Below, piece after piece: positions 10,800-23,000 of a DNA stretch of 64,000 bases. Location: the NCBI GenBank assembly GCA_910890315.1, contig CAJVGD010000002.1, positions 2,294,001 through 2,358,000 of the forward strand. The letters run 5' to 3'. The first letter of the stretch is position 1; every line of letters starts with the position of its first letter. Made by a program: the position numbers and the translations under genes. Source of the DNA: Serendipita indica DSM 11827 (Eukaryota > Basidiomycota > Agaricomycetes > Sebacinales > Serendipitaceae). The notes beneath the pieces were generated by a model, which was not told where the DNA came from, searched no databases, and saw only the letters and a program-made list of their open reading frames with translations.

Positions 10800-13424
10800 C
10801 TAGCTGACCGGGCGGTCGGGCTTCCCTTGCTCTTTCTGCCTTAGAAATTGCTTTCTGCATCGCTGCATCCGCATGAGACTCCAGATTCTGTCCATTCTCA
10901 CGCAATCCTCAACGGTGAAACTCGAGGAAGCAATACCCAAAACTTTTGCGAGGCTACAGGAATCAGTTGACTTCAACTCGAAGAAACGCCTACGTACTCT
11001 AGTGGTTCCACATCATCTGTTGTACCATAATGCGAGAGCAAAACTGACATGTGATTGAACGGGATCCCCTTGGGGTCAGCCTGCGCGAGAAGAGTTGCAT
11101 CCCAGAAGAGATAGTTGTACTTTTTTCGCCTCCGCCGGATTTGCTCAAAGTCGAGAGAATTGAAATAATCCGCCAGCTTGACCAAGTCGATGCCGTGGTT
11201 AGAAGGCTCTGTCGAACTCCTTGATCGAGCGAGCAGCGATGGAATTCGGAGCTCAGCTGGATAGGGGCTGGCGTTCAGTTCGTCTGGAAGAGTCTGATTC
11301 ATGGTTATAAAGTATATGGTGAACAAGAACGAGCCCATACCGCGAAGAAAGGTACAATCCGCGACTTGTCCAGGTAACCTGTCCTTGACGGATCGTGAAT
11401 GACCCAGGCCTGAGCAACCAGCAGCATGAGCCCGAGTCGGATCGATTTGCTTGGAGTACGTTGGTGACTAAGACGGTGAGGAGACGAGCTGACGGAATCG
11501 TGGTTTGGGCCTTCGGCTGCAACATGGCTTTCCTTGATCTTCGAAGCACCCTCATCGTCCTTGACCTGATCGACTTGATCTTGCTCTTCGGCCTTGATTG
11601 CGAGTATTGCTGGGACGGCCGCAGACGCATTTGATCTCGCATGCGCATCTGTAGGATGTAACTAAGCTGCTGAATTTGCCAGATAAAGAACGTACGAGGA
11701 CTTGGTGAGATTGGTAGATGATAACTCGGCGCGGGATAGGGTTCAGCCATTCTTATGAAGCACCTTATGAGAGCTTCAGGTAGACGGCTTTTCTCAGAGG
11801 GCAAGACAATGGAAATAAATTCCTGGAGGGCGTGATTTATCATTTTTCTCCTGGAGAAAAAGGGGCTATCCCTACCTGGAAATTTGACTGGTTAAACGCA
11901 TCGCCAAATTGTCGTATACCGCGAGAGACAGGTTCCTCATCTCCAATCTGAATAAAAGTGATTCTGATCTGACTCGACAAAGCCGGTCCTAGCTCCCGAT
12001 ATGCATTCTCAACCACTGTGAGCAAATCTCGTGCTGCGAAGCCATAAATTGCAGTTCCGAGACGATGTTCATACTCACTCGGGAAGTTTCGGATGAGAAC
12101 GAGGATAATGAGAGGCCTCCAGCTAATGAACTGGGAAGGTGTGGCCATGTTTTGTGCAGCAGCGAGTGCATCCAGGTACAGTTTCAAGACATCATGGAGT
12201 CTTTCATGTAATTTCTCCGAACCTATACATTTCCATAAAGGAGTGTTCGCGTCCAATTGAGGATTACGCACTTGTTTGAAGGCTAGCCCGGAAGACATCT
12301 AGAACATTCGCTGCCTAGCGACGATAAGGGTCAAATCTTCATGACCAGGCGGCCTTACTTTGCATATAACGGACTTGCTGGGGTAGTTTCTGAACCAGTG
12401 TGAGAAGCAATCTTCAGAGTCAGCTCGGGCTTACATCAGGTGCATATCGTATCCATCTGGATTGTATCTGCAGTATGCTTCTGTCAGCTCCATAAGCTGA
12501 TTGATCAGGATTTGTTGCAGCTCGGCCGCAATCGCGCGTGGGTCGTCAATCTTCATGGCTTCAATTCCAGTTCTCAATCTAGAGACAACGTACTAATACC
12601 GAGAATTTGTACCCCCCACGGATCGGAGATTCGCCCAAGTTGATAGTGGGCTCTTGCGTCGTCAGGAGCTCTTGATGGGCCCCGTTTCGATGAGCGTCTA
12701 CATCTATGTTCCTCGTTCCTATCCACGCAGAGGACCGTTTCCAGAGATTCTGAAACAGCTTTGATGGTGGGGCGTCTGAATCGGACTGAACAAACTGAGA
12801 CTTGGTCGGAGATGGTGTCGCCGGCGCTGACGTAGGCAAGCCAACAGCAATATCTTGGACAGACCTTCTCCGTGTGGCTATTTCGGTGTTTAGGGAGCCT
12901 ATCCATGCGGATGATGCCGACCAGATATTCTGAAGAATACCAGAGTTTCGCTGCTCCGAATTGCGACCACTCGGCTCCTGCTTAGCGGGCCCATCCCTCT
13001 TTTGGCTCTCTAGTGTGAGTGCGTCTGCATGACAATGCTGCCCGTCTTCCTCGGATGTCCAGGCAACGAGCCCTGGCTGCTCACTAATTCCGTTCTGCTT
13101 ATGCACTTCGTCACGATCCAAGAGGGGACTCCAAGTCCCATACAACGGCGTCGAAGTTCTGGAATGGGCCGGTCGGAGAGTCGCGAAATGCGTCCCAGGA
13201 GAATTGGGCTGCGATGTGCCGGCAAACACGCCCGGAGGCTGCGTCGAGGCCGACTCGTAGGTGACAAACGACGTGCATTCGAAAGAAGTAGAGTCACCCG
13301 TCTTGAGGGCGGCTCGCCATGCCTCTTTCGACAACAAGTCGGCAGTATAGAACGGAGATTCCGACGTGGGTGTCGATGTCGCCTCTATAGGGTTCCCCTC
13401 TGATATTTGATTGTTATTTTCCAT
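10800..13424 (-). CDS. vWA-like domain fused to a Cch1 calcium-channel-like cytoplasmic tail
   Basis: Exons: 13424 to about 12600, about 12556-12435, 12389-12359, 12298-11876, 11822-11696, 11648-11341, 11293-10998 and 10953-10800, about 760 aa. All joins are in frame except the first, which is unresolved. The N-terminal ~280 residues are disordered and carry a duplicated ILQNIWSASSAWIG / LFQNLWKRSSAWIG motif. Next comes a vWA-like fold: strand YKFSVL, helix ELQQILINQLMELTEAY, YNPDGYDMHLI, strand WRPLIILVL, helix, and IRITFIQIGDEEP, which mirrors the ITFVQIGNDPEA strand of fungal vWA proteins. From about residue 520 the sequence follows the post-repeat-IV tail of fungal Cch1: AQAWVIHDPSRTGYLDKSRI (EF-hand-like), PYPAELRIPSLL, GIDLVKLADYFNSLDFEQIR, YNYLFWDA, GIPFNHMSVLLSHYGTTDD and DRIWSLMRMQRCRKQFL. 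No channel membrane segments are present. The role is unknown; a soluble regulator or decoy of the channel is one inference. Confidence 0.6.
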
Positions 13425-13701
13425 AATTGCCGGTGTTTACGCCGGTTGTAGGGAGGTCAGCGTCTGAGAAGTCGAGCGTCTAACGAAAGGTTTCTATCGC
13501 CGGCGATGAGCTAAGAACCAGCATTGTGAAATGGGCAAGTAAGTGCGAACCATTTATGATTAGACGATGCTGAGATGGTTCGAGGGAAACTGCGCGACAC
13601 CACGCGACACCAATGGATATTGTGTCATATCAATCTGCATGAGCCCCAGACGTAAGCAGGGTCGATGACTAAATATATCTACATCTCCGTCGCTTCGTGT
13701 A

Positions 13702-15146
13702 TCAATCTAACCCTCGTCTCCTGTCTGGCAACCCAGAAAGCAGAGCTGGTTCAACATATCCTTCACAATGCTCTAGGTCTCGCTCGACAATGTGATTATC
13801 ATTTTGGACACAGGTCACCCCTGTGAGCTCCCAAACATCGGGAAATTCACCTTGACTGTGTGGCGTTGTCGATTGAACCTCTAATTCTCCATATCCTATG
13901 AAAAACTGCGCGCTGAGAACGTTTAGTCGAGTTCTCCTCTCGACAGGTTGAGTATCAATTATGGGTGACTCTAGACAGATTTCATCGGTCATGAGTCCAT
14001 TTTGACGGCGAGGTGGAAAAGTAATGTTTGCGCTGACGCGGGTCTCGCCTTCCACAGTTGTTGGGAGTATGATGCTTGTGTAATAAGTCCTGCGTAGATT
14101 GAGAACCAGCCTGGATATGACTCTGTGGTGGGGGTTTAGTCCAGCTTTGGTAGAACCGTATGAATTTCATACGTACGTAGAGACCAGAGCCCAGTAGAGG
14201 TAAATAAAGATCGAGAACAGGGCACTCGGTAAGAGGAACCAAGAAATCATGTTCCCAAATGCTATCGTAGTGGAAACTACGAAGTAAGAGACACCATCTC
14301 TCATGAGGACGAACAGCTAGATCGGTTATTAGACTTCATATCATCAAAACAAGTGCTGGAACAAACCAGGGGAGGTGCCTTCGACTGTGAAGCTTTGACA
14401 AAGTTGTAAGATTTGATAACAGTAAGTATTGTGAGGAATAATTCATAAAGAGTAGGCGCAATAGGAGACGCGGCCAAGAGCTTTGGTATCGCAGGAGAGG
14501 CACACATCTTTATGTATGGATTATAAACCGTAATGGCTGCAAAGTTGTCAGATCTTGTAGCATAACTCGGAATGAAGAGCTCACCAGCCATTTGCCAGGA
14601 CGAAACGCAAACAATAACGGTGATGGCGGTCATCGTACAGGCCCAAATTGCCCACACGAGTCTGACTACATGCTTATGTGACTTCCAGAGGGCCACTACC
14701 CGCAAGCTTAAAATCAACGTCCAGCTGAGGTGTGCAAAAATGAATCCTATCGATCCGTGGTACTGGCGACAATAGTTATCATCGAAATCATCGTGGAACC
14801 CTGCCAAGTCTTTGCATAGTCAACTGAGAGTCCCGTAAAGAGGGAAGAACACCCACCGTGAGTGGCAAGTAGAAAGAACCCGAGGCAAAGGTACCGGTTA
14901 CATATGTAGAGAAGGTTTGGAAGGGTAAACTTGAACCCTTTCCAGAAGTATTCAATCTGCTCCCCGAGATGAGCGAAAATCGCTGGACTGAAGCCTGTGG
15001 CTGACCTCTTGATCCAGAGTGAGAAAAATATTGTAAACGTAGATGGCTGCGGCTGCTGCACTCGTATATCTCGTAGCTTGCAAGCCACTGATGACCTCGA
15101 CGAGATTCGCCAATAGTGCTACGGTACCATCGTCGCTGCTAGCCAT
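13702..15146 (-). CDS. DUF6533 seven-helix membrane protein (copy 1)
   Basis: The start ATG at 15146 opens MASSDDGTVALLANLVEV, leading into the DUF6533 signature (AAAAIYVYNIFLTLDQE). An intron then splices to IEYFWKGFKFTLPNLLYICN. Further exons give SIGFIFAHLSWTLILSLRVV, LVWAIWACTMTAITVIV, PTLYELFLTILTVIK and LFVLMRDGVSYFVV, the order seen in basidiomycete DUF6533 proteins with seven hydrophobic helices. The protein ends in a cytoplasmic tail of about 120 residues rich in Thr, Pro and acids. Such proteins are widespread orphan receptors or transporters of the plasma membrane with no proven ligand. It is the most downstream of three tandem paralogs on the same strand (15788-17190 and 17521-19117), each with the same intron layout and its own intergenic promoter. 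Confidence 0.75.
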
Positions 15147-15787
15147 GCAACGAAGGTAGAGGATAGGGAAGGAGCGGAAGGGAGAGAAGAAAGTGAAAGT
15201 TTGGCATGCGCGCCTGTGCTTAAGAACTGGGTTGGTTAGAATAGGGCCCTCGCGGACCCGGCGTAGTGGTGTTAATAACTGCCCGCCACCAACTCCGTGA
15301 AACATGTTCAGTCGCACTGCCCTGAAAGAACGCCGATTTGGACCTACTAACGCCTTTTGGTGTTTCTGGCTATAACACTTGGACTCCAGTTCCTTAATGC
15401 TGAAAATCAGTTTATCACATCGCTTGGTTGTTTCTCGGAAGCACCCGGTCATCTAGAGGGATCTGTCATGGCGAATGCGGCACCTTGCGCCGACAATCTC
15501 GGTCTCCTGGGTCGGTGGGTTGAAACTATTTAACCGGTTTAACTGGTCATATCGCACAAGGTCCGGCGAATATGTGGAACCGAGTTATGGAGGCCCGGTC
15601 GCAATCCACTTCGTAGTCTCATCTGTGCAGCCCTTGCTTTGGTATTCTCGTACGATCAATCTACAGTGACTGTAGCCGTGGAAGTGTGACCAACAGTTTT
15701 CCGAGGTGACCTCGTAATTCTGACACGCCTTTTGACTTCGACTCGTTGCATGGAGTGAGCATATTTGTGGCAGGGAAAGAATCGTGA
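15147..15787. other. spacer between DUF6533 copies 1 and 2
   Basis: About 640 bp that should contain the promoter of copy 1. A small palindromic AACCGGTTTAAC run lies near 15530. No coding signal was seen. Confidence 0.4.
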
Positions 15788-17190
15788 CTATACATGTCGA
15801 TTATGAAAAGACCGCATATGCACAACATGGGACCCATGGTCGAGATCCTCTGTCTCAAGAGTATGTGCTGTTTCGATGTCGTCCATCCGCTCGCTCGACG
15901 ATTCGATATAGCTATCGTCCATTCCGAGTTCACCATCACCTAAGATAAATCGTGAACCAATCTGAGCAAAGTAGCCACCCATCTCTTCAGATGTCTCCAC
16001 TCCTACGAATGTTGAATGCGGTCTCCGTACAGCACCTCGCTTGGTGGTATTGAAGGCGATGTTGGTGCTCATGCGGTTTCCTGTTGTCATTGGTTGAGAG
16101 GCGACCACGCGCGTGTCGTAGTATGTCTTGCGAAGGTTGAGAACAAGTCGTGCAATAAATGTTGATAGAAGAGCCCAGTAGAGGTAGAGTAGTAGGTATG
16201 TTAGTGCACCAGGAAGTGCGTGCCATGCGATGATATTTGTCGTCGAAATCACTGTTGCTAGCTGGGCAGAGCGTCGGTGACAATGGTTCCTATCAGTTGA
16301 TCTCGACTCACAACGAAATATATCACACCGTCTCGGGCAAGAACGTGAAGCTACCAGGGGATTAGGAAAGAGCTCTTTCAAGGCCAGGGTTACACACCAA
16401 TGGTGATGCCGTCGACTTTGTTGCTTTCACCACATGGAATGTCTTGATGAGAGTGAGGATCGTCAAAAATAGTTCATACAAAGTTGGGGGAATTGGTGCC
16501 GCTAGCATGATGGACGGGTTATTTTCTGGCGCGCAAATACGGATGTAGACATTGTAAGACATTGTCTCTATAATGCCCCATCAGATTTGAATTCGTGGAA
16601 TTTAACAATGACCCACCAATCACTGCTCGGTAAGAGTAATAGGTCAAAACACAGATGGCAGTCATCGTGCAGAGCCAGAGGAACCAGATCAGTCGAACCA
16701 GGTGCTTGTTTGCCCTCCAGAGTGCAACCACGCGCAGGGTCATTATACTTGTCCAACCAAGATGAGCAAGTGTAAAACCGATGACCTGAATATTCTTCTT
16801 GCAATACGCGTCGGAGAACGGGCCGTGAAATCCAGCAAGATCTGTACAAGCAGTGTTAACTCTCAAATGTGTTGAAGCACTCTCATACCATATACGGCGT
16901 TGAGGAAGAACCCTAGTATAACGTAGCGATTGGAAATGTAAAGAAGGTTGGGGAATGTGAGTTTGAACTTCGTCCAAAAGTACTCGACCTTGTCTCATCA
17001 TGAGCGAGAGTACATGAGAACTCAAGAAGGAACATACTTCTTCGTCAAAGGTCAGGACAATATTGTACACGTAGATTGTAGCCGCTGCTGCACTGGTGAA
17101 ACGACACGATTGTAGATTATCGACGGCAGTAATGAATTGCTTGATCAGGTCGGCGAGGTTCGCCAGGCTTGGTGTCGCAACGGCGGTCAT
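15788..17190 (-). CDS. DUF6533 seven-helix membrane protein (copy 2)
   Basis: The start ATG at 17190 gives MTAVATPSLANLADLIKQF, then AAAATIYVYNIVLTFDEE, an intron, and NLLYISNRYVILGFFL. Later exons supply FTLAHLGWTSIMTLRVVALW, LIWFLWLCTMTAICVLTYYS, PTLYELFLTILTLIKTFHVV and YLLLYLYWALLSTFIARLVL, seven hydrophobic helices in all. The tail contains the GSRFILGDGELGMDD motif shared with copy 3 (GSRFIMGEGEFEVD). Domain order, intron positions and the tail motif show it is a tandem duplicate of its neighbours. Predicted function: an orphan seven-helix plasma-membrane protein. A signalling role is inferred from topology only. Confidence 0.75.
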
Positions 17191-17520
17191 AATCCGAACC
17201 GATGGGTCAGATTGTGAACGAGGAAGTGAGGAGGTACTGGGTGAGATTTTTGGTCCTCTCCCTCTCGGTTTTATCCCGCGCCGCACGCCGTGCGCGCCCA
17301 ACGGTCATAGTGCTTTTTCAATGCTGCGCCTTCCAGCGCCTGGTGGCATCTTCCCAAGGCGAAACAGCCTTGAATACAGGAAATCCTTTTGATAGTTAAT
17401 AAGGATCCCACGCCTTTATGAGCTGCATTCCGAGCACGGGCTGCATCAGGCAGGGCTCAAGAATTGGCTAACCACTTGGCACCCATTGCGACGAGATATA
17501 TGCAATTGATTACGTCTACG
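17191..17520. other. spacer between DUF6533 copies 2 and 3
   Basis: About 330 bp between the start of copy 2 and the stop of copy 3. Nothing recognisable. Confidence 0.4.
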
Positions 17521-19117
17521 CTACATGATTTGGGGCCGTTGACCACGCCCCGTTAAGTCTGCCAATGGGATCATGGGTACAGGAGAGGGGGCTTCAATAT
17601 CGGTCTCCCTTTGCGATGCTGCTCCTTGAAGGCTTTGAACGGCTGAGAAGTGTCTTTGATGCAGGTTGGTCTGAGGCATGCCAGCCGATCGCAAATTCTC
17701 TGGATGCAAGTCCACCTCGAACTCGCCCTCGCCCATGATAAACCGTGAGCCTCTCAAAGTGAGATTAATCTTTTCCTCGCTGGATTTATTTCCGACGTCC
17801 TGAGTGAGTGTATGACCGTGCATGTTGTCTTGTGCATTTGTGAAGGTAATATTCGCATTCGTGCCGCCTGTGACCATCGTGGTCCTGGTAAATGTTTGAG
17901 GTTTACCTTGATATACTTTGCGTAGGTTGAGCGTCAGGTAGGATGTCAAACTAATGATGAGTGAGGGTTGGGCTCCCAGAATAATGCATATTGAGTCAAC
18001 TCACGTTGACATGATAGCCCACCAAAGATACAGAACCACGTTGGTAAGCTGGGGAGGTAGGAACTGCCAACAAAGGACGTTGCCTATGCTGATGCACGAC
18101 GCCATCTGGGGAAGATTAAGCAAGAATCCAGGTTAAGGAAGCACGATAGAAAGCTTGGAGTAAGAAGAGATATAGTAGGAGACGTGACGGACGGTGGTAA
18201 TGTCTACACGAGCGCAGCATACTTACGAGGAAGTAAAGAACACCGTCTCGTGCCATGATGTGAATCTATACCCTTGTCAGTCTTGCGGAACAAACGAATA
18301 TTGTTAGCTCACTAAAGGCGGCAAATTATGCCTCGAAATTGTCACAAATTGACATGTCTTGATCACGGTCAGAATAGTGAGGAACAATTCATATACCGTT
18401 TGTGGAACAGGGCCAAAGACGAGCAGCTTTGGTACTGAGGCTGCTGAACACATCCTAATGTATGAATTATAAGACGTATGGGCTAAATGTGGCCTTTCAA
18501 TATCTCTCTCGGAAGCCAAACCCTGGCGAGACTAACCTGTGATGCCAAAATATAAGATTATCGTCATGGTTGAGATGCCGGCCATTGCCACCACCCACAA
18601 ACACCAAACGACGACGACCAACCATCTCGTGGATTTCCACAATGCAACCACTCTGATGGTTTGAATCCCACTGAAAGCCAAGTGTGCAAGGAGGACACCA
18701 ATCACGCCAACGAACTTGCGACAGTACTCGGTAGAATACTCCCCATGGAGACCGGAAAGGTCTGGCGTCCTTTGTCACACGAGCACATAGACACTGTATG
18801 AATGCTCACCATACATGAGAATGAGGAAGAACCAGACGCAGATATAGCGATTTAGAATGTAGAGTATGTTCGGGAGCGTCCACCTGAACGACGACCAGAA
18901 GTACTTCACCTGCCGGTATCATCAGCTTTCTAGAGTTGCAGGAGGGCGCCAGGGAAGATACACAAACCTCATCATCGAGCGAGGTGAAGATCCCCCAGAT
19001 GTAGATGGCAGCAGCGGCTGCGTTGGAGAATCGGCATATCTGCAGACCAGAAATGGCCTTTGCGAGCTGTGCGACCACCTGTGAAACATCTGGCGCATCT
19101 TGTGCGCCGTGCGACAT
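17521..19117 (-). CDS. DUF6533 seven-helix membrane protein (copy 3)
   Basis: ATG at 19117 opens MSHGAQDAPDVSQVVAQLAK, then AAAAAIYIWGIFTSLDDEV, an intron, and a DUF6533-type strand before ILYILNRYICVWFFLILMY. Downstream exons keep the family order: helices, the PQTVYELFLTILTVIKTCQF helix and a long tail with GSRFIMGEGEFEVD. The tail is longer and more polar than in copy 2 and ends in RGQRPQIM. It is the most upstream member of the tandem trio. The seven-helix topology and intron phase agree with the others, so a recent local expansion is the simplest reading. No ligand or pathway can be named. Confidence 0.72.
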
Positions 19118-20048
19118 GGAAAGGGAAGGATATTAGGTGTGAATGGAGGGCGGGACAAAGGTGGGTTCCGGTTCTATGAGCTCTACGGTTGCTTATAGAG
19201 CCCCGGACATCATCAAGTCGGGCCATACAGCCAGCCTAGCGACTGTATGCGAGTAAGACTCCATAACAGGCATAGTCTAGCCAGGGGTGATTCATTTCAT
19301 GTACCGCGCCGCCTCGGGTAAGCTTAAAACTGAATACCCCGCAATGACCCCTTACCGCCCTTTCTGGATATTTGCTGGCAAGCAACAGGTGTGCAGTCAG
19401 ACGCTCAGAAGCAAGCCACCAACCCCATCAAAACTCTGATACACCCAGAGTGAATTGAGACACGAGACCAATAATGGCGTTTGATGGAAGAGGGTCCAGA
19501 CTTGCTTGCCAATTGGCTTCCACACAATCGACGCGCGCGTCCGTCGGGTCGGGTTAGTGTCGTTTATTCGGTGCGTCCTGAAAGCCCGGTCATAAAGATG
19601 ATACAATAGGATCCGTTCTGAGCGACGACGAGACTTCCAAAGCCACCTTGTGTGAGAATGTCGTGATGGTAGCCAAACCTTGCACGCTAAATGTCGATTG
19701 GCCTCTTGAACGCCATGCACATTCCCCGACGAAATAGGGCACCGGTCCACCGCAACTTTCCATTGATGAATCGCATTGCACCCGTACTTGCTTCTGGGAA
19801 CCTCGTTGTCGGCTTAGCATGCACTTATGGTTCCTCGGCGCCCCACCTTGTCCTCTCAAGAGCTTCGTCATTACAAACATGGTCACAGATTAAAAGGACG
19901 CCGAGGTTGCCATCAATCGGTCCCGAAATGAGATTGTGCCGACCGGGGACTTCAGCGAGTGACATTCATCAGCCTGATGGAGAGACTGTTGTCCCTGCTT
20001 ACGACACTCCTCGGGTCCGTGTACAATACAACATCCAGAAATTGTCAT
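19118..20048. other. long spacer upstream of DUF6533 copy 3
   Basis: About 930 bp between two minus-strand genes. It should hold the promoter of copy 3 and the 3' UTR of the NBR1-like gene. A 129-codon plus-strand frame at 19691-20080 has no splice or start support and overlaps the next gene's end, so I regard it as chance. Confidence 0.4.
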
Positions 20049-23000
20049 TCAAAGAAGCCGAGTGTATACAGGATAGCTGATGAGCGGTTGACTAGCTTGG
20101 GGATTGTCGACATCAGTCAGAGTTCTGCCAATCTCGTCAACCAGGTTGTGGGTCATGGAATGAGCACAACTCACCGTAGAGATAGCCATATCAACCACAC
20201 TCTTAAATACGACGAAGAGATGGCTAGCATCATGCGAGTCCATGGCCTCGCATTCATCACACAGATCCTTCGCACAATACGCGCAGTGATACCATTCACC
20301 AGATATTCGCTGGATACAGCGGTCGCACAATGCAACGCGATGAACAATGGTTTGTAGATATGCTGCATGACGTAAATCAGTAAGACTTGTAGTCAATGGT
20401 GATATCCACCAACCTCGGGGGTCGCTCATCGCTTCTGGAGGGAGCACGTCCAAACTCTCTCCAGCCGCGAGAATGTACACAGGGGGCAAGAGAGCGTCGT
20501 CCTCCTGAATTTTTCGATCGACGGGTCGAGGTATTTTGAAAAAGCAGTGCATGGGATCGTGGAGTTGATAGCTTCGTGCCTCGCAGTTCTGACACTGTGA
20601 CCCGTGTAGACCGTTAGCGTGACATTGTCAAGCGAGCAGAAAGTCGTACCAAGCTATATCCCTCCCCATCTGGGGATGGGCAGCAGGCACATTGATACCG
20701 TACGCCCATAATGTTGTTCCTGCACCCCTTACAATTGATGCCGTGGTCCATCTTTTGCATCCCTCCATGAGGACCGTCGGTTGCTGCTGCGCCATTAAGG
20801 CCAATCACAGTATCAGCATAGGGATCGCCAGAGGGGCTGCCTCCAGATCCAATACTTCCGACACTATCCCCTTGTACACCACGGACCGACTGTAGATTCG
20901 GACCATCACGTCCCGTCCAGAGTAAAAGTGCTCGACGGCTCGCCTGATCCACCTCACTTGAGGTCAGGGGAAAAGGTACCTGGAAGAATTAGGGAGCGTT
21001 CAATATCGGTGACGCAACAAACCTTGATCATGATATGCGACGAGTCGTGCCCACCGTCTGGAGACGTCAAGTTACCAGGCAACCCAGCAGATTCGCAATT
21101 GGAGCAAATGTCCACGCTCGGACAGATGGCACAGTGGAATCTTGCACCAACTATCTCCATCAGGCAACTGTGATTCTCGTCAACCAGCAGCAGCAGGGTC
21201 TAGTAGCATCACTTACTGTGAACACGTGAGTCCATCGTGAAGAAGAGCTTAAATGGATTAGAAATATCCTTCCCAAAGAAAACGAATCTTACAGCGCTCT
21301 CCTGATTCCTCCACAGGCTCCGATGCCTTTTTCTTCATCTCGGGGAGTACTACAAACGCGTGGATAGGGTGAATTTCGTGAATTTGACTGTAGCAACCGC
21401 GACAGACAACCATGTTCAGGCAAGTCGCGCATTTGTATCGTTCCGAGGTCAAGCCAGACCCACATGTCGTACATTTTGAGATTTCATCGTGCTCTGAGAT
21501 ACCGGTGAGTAAATACGCGATTTTGCAAAAGTCTACTGACCGACGTCTATCCAGCCACCTGGCGCCCAGACTTTCTCCTTGAATGCATGTCGTAGTTGGC
21601 CCTTCTTCCACGGGCTACTCCTCTTCCATGACCTGCCTCCAGCCGAATCTAAACTCGAGGTGCTGCCAGCTCTATGAGCCAGTAGCCCTGCAGGCATGAT
21701 GCCACCAGGGCTCGACAGCCCACTGCTGCCATTGCTCCCGATAGAGCTCGGGCCAGGACCACCAAAAGGTCCAGTAAAAGTAGGGGTGGGCCATATGCTG
21801 TGCTCTCCGACGCATGTTCAATACCAGCGGTCTCCATGCAATCGGGGCATAGCTCAAACCCTTCATGCGGAGTCGTTACTGATTCGGATTTTTGTGAGCC
21901 AGAGTCTTGGCGAGGTGAACGTGGTGGAAGATAGGGTGATAGAGGTTGTAACGGTGTCCACGGTTGTTGCATGTTGGAGACGAAAGGCACTGGTGGCGGC
22001 GGTGATGGCTGAGATTGGAATTCCGTAGACGAGAACGAGGACGCAGGACTATGTCGGGGTGGTGGATACGTGTGAGCCATTGGAGAGGGTGGTGGGATGT
22101 CGGGCAGCGGCTTGACATGCAAACTGGTGGTCGATGTGTTGATAGAGGCAGGGTATCTCCCTGGGGGGCCGATGCTCTCCACCAGCGACCAGATACTCGA
22201 ACCGTTGGGCGAGTGTGATGGAGGAAAATGAGTCATAGCTTGAGGGGATCGGTCCTGCGGCCCAGCAAGCTGCGCGGCCGCAGTGGGATTCGGGAGCAGC
22301 TGCGTACTGCGTCCGAAACTATGAGATCGATTATGTACGTGACTATGCTGCGGTGAAGCAAAGGGGTCAGATGTGTGTAAAGACATGACATCTGTAAACG
22401 GAGAATGCGACCCGCTACTCGAAGACGCAGTGGATGGTGCAGCGAGCGTCGGTCGTGCCGGAAGCGGCGGAGGGCTAGTACCGTCGACTCGACCTTTTCC
22501 TTTGCTCGTAGGGTCGGGATCAGTAGCAGAGGTAACGCTTCGAGGAGGCCTTGGTCCGCATGTCGCGCATACGTAGCGGAAGGCTTCCAAAACTGTGTTG
22601 CAGGAGGAGCACTCTGTCAACTCTGCTGGATCGGGGCCCACGAGCGTGTCTTGAGACTGCGAGGGTGGCAAATAACGAAGGAATTCGTCAGAAGGTGGTT
22701 CAGGTATCTGTTCCAGCACTCCTAACGAGTCACCTTCTTCTTCGCTCACACTATTCATGCGCTTCGGTTCGGCGGATATCCTCTTTGTAGGATCGTGAGG
22801 TGCTGAACGGTTCGTAGAGGTGGTGGGCTTTCGAGACAGCGCAGAGCTCTCTCTGTCGTCCACTGAATGGGAAATCATAGAACCCGTATAGGTATAATAA
22901 TAGTTGCCTTTGTCCCCTTGCTCAAGCTCGAGCTCGAGTGCTCCAGGGCCTTCGTCAAATGCACTTGAGAGATGTATAGATGGTTCGATAGCTTGTTGGT

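Noticed and set aside
15520-15560. AACCGGTTTAAC-type palindrome as a possible transposon end or operator
   Set aside because: Short, single, without matching repeats or target-site duplication nearby.
19691-20080. 129-codon plus-strand open frame
   Set aside because: Not protein-like in composition, overlaps the 3' end of the NBR1-like gene and has no supporting signals.
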